Positions 59,455 to 64,000 of a stretch of 64,000 nucleotides of DNA are shown in pieces (positions within the stretch are counted from its first letter, which is position 1; each line of letters starts with the position of its first letter). Both the position numbers and the translations under genes were made by a program. The notes under the pieces are model-generated. The model saw only the letters and a list, made by a program, of their open reading frames with translations. It had not been told where the DNA came from and ran no database searches. Location of the stretch: assembly GCF_020379485.1 (NCBI RefSeq), contig NC_063438.1:3968001-4032000 (forward strand). Reading direction: 5' to 3'. Origin of the DNA: Brassica napus. Lineage: Eukaryota > Streptophyta > Magnoliopsida > Brassicales > Brassicaceae.

Positions 59455-61613
59455 ATGGATACACGTCAAATGCTGGTTATATTTTCTTATGTGGTTCTCA
59501 CGCATATGACCCTAGGAAACATTGATGTTAGAGTTTACGACTTCTACTTTGTTTTCCATTTCTTAGCACTTGATCTTTTAAGATTTTTTTTTTTGTATTC
59601 ATCAATTTTACAGGAGTTCGATTGTGTTGATATATACAAACAACCCGCTTTTCAACATCCATTGTTGAAACACCACAAGATTCCGGTATGATAGTGACAT
59701 TGCTTTAATAAAATATGAAATAAATTGGACAAGTTAGAAATATTTGACCTATATTTTTCTTTAAATTAATCTTGTTATCTTCTGTTATGTTTCAGGAAAA
59801 ATTCACTTCAAATGAAAGTTTTGATAGAAAAAATAAATATAAAACAAATGATCAAATTTGTCCAAAAGGAACCGTGGCAATTTTAAGACAAAGAAGTGAA
59901 ACTGAGAGCGTTCATCTCGACACAATCTATCAATTCGGCCACCATGTATATCCTTCTTTTCCTGTTTTATAGTATATATTTATCCCTTTTTTTTTAAAAT
60001 GAGTATATATTCATTCCTTATAAAAAAAATAATTCAAATTATTCAGTGTGTTATGAAACTTGCAAGACGTGACGTTTATACATTCTTGTACAGTTTGCGT
60101 TGATGGATGCATCTTCGTTTGAAACCATCTATCGAGGAGCACAAGCTGATATAAGTATTCATAACTTAACTTTACAAAATAACCAATACAGTAAAAGTCA
60201 AATTTGGTTAGAGAATGGACCTATTGCCGAACTCAACAGCATACAAGTTGGCTGGGCGGTACGTCTTTATAAACTTTATACATAATACACATGCAGTGGA
60301 ACCAAGACGGCACATCCCATCCCATATTTTGCGTAGGTACATCCAAGAGTGTATGGAGACAGTGCTACACGATTGACTATATATTGGACTGTGAGTAAAC
60401 TAGTACTTTTCTTAGTTATGTTTGTATCTAACCATACTTTTTATTCTACATAATACTAATACGGATAATATATTGTATCAATCTGTCTTTCATTTATTAG
60501 GGAGATGGCTATAAAACTGGATGCTATAATACAGAATGTCCTGGATTTATTATTATTACTCGAAAACCCTCGATTGGAAGCATTTTTAAACAATCCTCTG
60601 TGTATGGTGACAAACCAGTAACTTTCACACCACAAGTTATTCAGGTAAACATTTATTGACAATCTTCTATATGCATCTTATTTGACATTAGTTTTGGGAA
60701 TGGGAGTATACAGACTGTGCCGTGCCTAGAGTATTAGGAGCCTAAGGCAAATTTGTCCAATTTTTTATTATAGATAATAATACAAATTCTAATACTAGTC
60801 TAACAATAATTTTTAATACAAAATCTAAATAAAAGTTGGTATTTTGTTATTTTAGATTTTGAAGTTATTTTATAAAAGGAAAATTATAGAAAGTACCAGT
60901 GAAAATATAATACTTTTGATGGGAAAAAAAAATATAATTTTTAAACTGACAAAAAAAAAAATTCAACGTACAAAAAAAAGAAAAAACTTGTGTCTATGAC
61001 AATAAGTGAAACCAGAGGAAAAGGTTTGAATTATTTAGAAGAAAACATAGGTTTTCTTTTCCAGTAAGCCACTAATTACATTATCATTTTGCTAATGACT
61101 ACAAATATGGGGCCCCTAAATTTCCTAAACCAAGTGGGGCCTGAGGCTAATACCTCAAAACTTATACCATTGGCACGCCTATGTATACAGTGTATGTAGT
61201 TTCTACCAAGTATTTCTTAACTGTTTTTCTTTTTGCTTCAATATTTTATGTAGAGCTTTTTTGGAAACTGGGTACTGTACGTAGACGACGAAATAATTGG
61301 ATATTGGCCCGGAGAGCTATTTACACACTTGAACAAAGGAGCTTCTCGGGTGCGTTTTGGAGGAAACACATTTATGTCTCCAGATGGGATTAGTCCTCCA
61401 ATGGGAAATGGTTATGTTCCGATCTATGACTATGAAAGGAGTTCGAGTTTTCTTCAAGTGAAACTTATGAATGATAAGTATCAGAGCATCGAAGCTGAAA
61501 CACAAATGGGGGTTGCAGATTCTAAGTGTTTTACACTAATAAGTCGGGATTACACCAATGAGACTGGAAATTCCTTTTCTTTTGGAGGACCAGGTGGAAG
61601 TTGTGGTGTTTGA
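59455..61613 (+). CDS. DUF239/neprosin-domain secreted protein, copy 5
   Basis: Seven exons: 59455-59526, 59614-59685, 59796-59945, 60094-60258, 60337-60390, 60501-60644 and 61254-61613, giving 338 residues with no break. The signal peptide is MDTRQMLVIFSYVVLTHMTL. Later motifs are DCVDIYKQPAFQHPLLKHHK, CPKGTVAILRQRSETES, YRGAQADISIHNLTLQNNQ, GYKTGCYNTECPGFIII, IIGYWPGELFTHL and the end GGPGGSCGV. It is closer to copies 2 and 4 than to 1 and 3. Intron 6 is enlarged by a 469-bp hAT-like insertion. Presumed catalytic positions read Q (IQVGW) and Y (NWVLYVDDE). Confidence 0.83.
60714..61182. mobile_element. hAT-like element in intron 6 of copy 5
   Basis: Flanked by 8-bp direct repeats GTATACAG (60706-60713 and 61183-61190). 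Ends ACTGTGCCGTGCC and, inverted, ATAGGCGTGCC. Copy 4 has the empty site at 53214-53221. No coding. Confidence 0.75.
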
Positions 61614-61880
61614 TTATTTTATATATGTTCTGACCAAGACTATCAAATTTATAAAAGAAATATGAACTGTTTTCAATACTACAAATCACTTTTATGTTTC
61701 TTGTTTTAAATGAGAGTCAGAACAAAACAAACATGAGAATATTGAAGTTACAGATATAATTGCACTTAAAAGATGAAGAAGCATCACAAATGAAACATAA
61801 ATAACAAAAAAAAAGAAATGGACAAAACAATCTTATTTAGTTTTCCCTTTGTCTAGAAAATACTATGCACTAACCGTATA

Positions 61881-62722
61881 CTAGATGTTTGGTCCGCTAG
61901 TGTTGGGTTAATCGTTTTACATTATATTTTTATTAATTTAGAAACTAGCATGATAATTAATTATTTATGTTTTTAAAAAAATAAATCAAACATCAATATA
62001 TATATATATATATTTATTATTGTGTTGAAATTTTACATTCAAATATTAGAAATATTTTAGGAGATATCTTTATACAAAATGTTTTGTTGATTAATATTTA
62101 ATTATAAATTGTTTATATGTTATTTTCTAACTTTTATAATTGAAAACAAAATTACTTTAAGAGAACAACACAATATATCAGAATTATCTTATTTAAAAAT
62201 TCTAAAATTATTAATAAAAATTCTAAGATAACAACACAATATATAAGAATTATCTTATTAAAAAAATTCTTATATTATTAATAAAAATTTGTTTTTAATC
62301 ATATAATTAATTATATATAAACTCATTAAGGGTAATATTGACTTTAACCACTTAATTATTTTAAATTGTTTTTATATCTTATTTTTAACTTTTATAATTG
62401 AAAAATATGCTTTAAGATAACAACACAATATATAAGAATTATTTTATTTTTAATAAAAATTAATATTATTAATAAAATCGTATATGATTAAATAATTAAT
62501 TATATATAAAATTCATTAAGGGTATCATCGTGTTTGATCACTCTAACTTTCAACGTGAGAGTTGTTGTTAAAATTTACTTAGCAAATAATAGTATAGATT
62601 CGTTTTTGATTATATAATAAATTATATATTAAATTCGTTAAGGATAGTATAGATATTGACCGCTCTAACTTTCAACGTGAGAACTCCGTTGTTAAAATTT
62701 ACTTCGCAAATAATAGTATAAA
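61881..62722 (-). mobile_element. Helitron with duplicated 5' terminus, 842 bp
   Basis: On the minus strand it starts TTTATACTATTATTTGCGAA and ends GGACCAAACATCTAG, placed exactly between host A and T. Unit B shows the empty sequence near 53898. A second 5' terminus (TCTATACTATTATTTGCTAA) ends at about 62599, inside the element. Confidence 0.8.
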
Positions 62723-63508
62723 TTAAGTATTAACCTTATGCAATCATCAAATCAGAATAAAAAAACAAAGTATAAAGTATATATTTACAATTTTATGTTT
62801 CTGCTCCTTTGGTTAGTTCACATTTCCTATCAAAACTTCTTGATTATAAAAGAACCAAGCTTTAGTTTCCTATTGGAATGTTCCGGTTCGGATATGAAAC
62901 GACATTGAAGCATAAAAGTATTTTGGTGTCAAAGGAAACTGTTTTTTTTTTGTTCACTAGGAAACTGATTTTTAAAACATTGGTCAATACAAAACAAACA
63001 TGAGAAAACTGAAGTTAAACATACACTTGCACATTAAATATATATAAGAAGAATGGTATTTAGCAAAAAAAGAAAATATATAAGAGGACAGACAAATAAG
63101 AAGCATCATAAAGAAGAACATCACAAAGTGAAACACCTTTAAGAAGAACAAGACATAACAATAATTTTTCTTTTTCATTTCTCCCTTTGTCCAGAAAACA
63201 CTATGCACTATATATATATATCTATATATATATTAATCTTATCCGGTCAACAAACCAGAATCAATCACAAAACCACAAAATATAAAGTTTTTATTTACAA
63301 TCTATGTCGCTGCTCCTTTGGTTTGTTCCCAGTATATAGTTCCCTTCTATCAAAACTTCTTGATTACAAAAGAACCAAGCTTTAGTTTTCCATTGGAGTG
63401 TTCAGAATGGGTATGAAACGGCTTTATAAGCATAGTGTATCTGTTGTTTCAGAGGGAAGAAGCTCTTGCCGTAGTTCAGGAGATAAATAAGATTGCACAT
63501 TAGTTTGT
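62723..63508. other. Intergenic region before the ETO1-like gene
   Basis: Aligns with the 3' flanks of the DUF239 copies up to about 62960, then contains material similar to 50880-51060. Two micro-insertions: 62942-62958 (flanked by AGGAAACTG) and 63050-63075 (flanked by ATATATAAGA). Confidence 0.5.
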
Positions 63509-64000
63509 CTATGGTTGTGGTTCGCGTGCTTTGTTATAGAGGTCGATGGTATCTGTGTGGTTGGGATCAAGACTCAGAGCTGCTTCACAGTCTCTGATAG
63601 CCTCTGCGGATTTACCCATTGAATCATAGAATGCTGCCCGTAGATGTAACAGTTGAAGGTCAGGTTTAAAGGCTAAGGCTTTCGACAGCTCCTCAATGGC
63701 TTCGGTTTCTTTATGGTCATCCATTAGAACTGTAAACACAGGTTTCATTAGAAAAACAGAAGTAAGAAACAAGGAAGGACTGTGAAACTTAGCGCACCTG
63801 CGGCTCTGTATCTGTACGGGTACGTTCTCAGAGGATCTAGCAGTGTGGCCATCCCTAGGTCGCTCTGTGCCATCTCTCGGTCACAATACTCTGACCGCTT
63901 CTCAAAGGCAGATGCATTGTTCCGAGCTTTCTCTATCAGCTTCGTCATCTCATCGTAAGCCCATTTCCTTTGGTGTTTCAGATGGTACACACGAGCTAGC
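63509..64000 (-). CDS. ETO1-like protein, C-terminal TPR exons (partial)
   Basis: ETO1 and its homologues EOL1/EOL2 are BTB-TPR adaptors of CUL3 ubiquitin ligases that degrade type 2 ACC synthases and so limit ethylene production. Two minus-strand exons are seen: from the window edge 64000 to 63798 (LARVYHLKHQRKWAYDEM; KRSEYCDREMAQSDLGMATL; LDPLRTYPYRYRAA), then 63729-63509 (VLMDDHKETEAIEELSKALA; LQLLHLRAAFYDSMGKSAEA; end NKAREPQP). They join in phase as A-VLMDD. Helical TPR repeats and the terminal AREP motif fit the family. The start lies right of the window. I cannot decide between ETO1, EOL1 and EOL2; an eS4 gene nearby suggests EOL2. Confidence 0.88.

Noticed and set aside
59455..59691. 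Unspliced 78-codon reading of DUF239 copy 5 exons 1-2
   Set aside because: Copies 1-4 break this frame in the same intron, while splicing at GAT|GTTAGA joins all five in phase.

Overview
This is a stretch of plant nuclear DNA: AT-rich, intron-rich, with GT-AG exons and dense small transposons. Gene content and order point to the mustard family, most likely a Brassica or Raphanus relative. The left half matches, as I recall the Arabidopsis order, the At2g38410 to At2g38310 interval read backwards: TOL6 (partial), AGT3, a PRA1.B4 remnant, DREB19, the microRNA gene MIR390A, a TBL34 remnant and PYL4. Several Arabidopsis genes of that interval are missing or reduced to scraps, as expected of a post-polyploidy, fractionated subgenome.

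Layout. 1-3130: TOL6 from its second exon on. 3883-6239: AGT3, convergent with TOL6. 8378-8841: PRA1.B4 with an internal deletion. 10372-11115: DREB19. 14413-14517 (minus): MIR390A. 19906-20230: TBL34 remnant. 20981-22099: an RRM protein gene, with a second broken RRM copy at about 22930-23290. 27040-27666: PYL4, with a Helitron just upstream. 31940-32921: a DUF538 gene, with a hAT-type element directly upstream. 33523-34116: decayed ribosomal protein eS4.

The right half (about 33.4-62.9 kb) is a duplicated cluster of five small DUF239/neprosin-like secreted-protein genes. An 11-kb unit (33405-44262) recurs at 45388-56636. Each unit holds eS4 debris, a Mutator-like element carrying a LINE piece and a hAT piece, one intact gene, one damaged gene, and 2.9 kb of non-coding DNA. 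A deletion derivative of a CC-NBS-LRR gene lies between the units. A fifth, intact gene lies in a shorter third copy that begins at a Helitron terminus. The window ends in the C-terminal TPR exons of an ETO1-like gene. eS4 plus an ETO1-like gene recalls the At5g58 region, so a junction between two ancestral blocks may lie between PYL4 and eS4.

For the mobile elements I could read target-site duplications directly: 9-bp (MULE), 3-bp TAA/TTA (Harbinger MITEs), about 8-bp (hAT), A|T insertion (Helitrons), and 7-20-bp duplications around a dozen tiny poly(A)-tailed insertions. Paralogous empty sites inside the window support some of them. Identities, exon borders and gene names come from reading and memory; no search was run.
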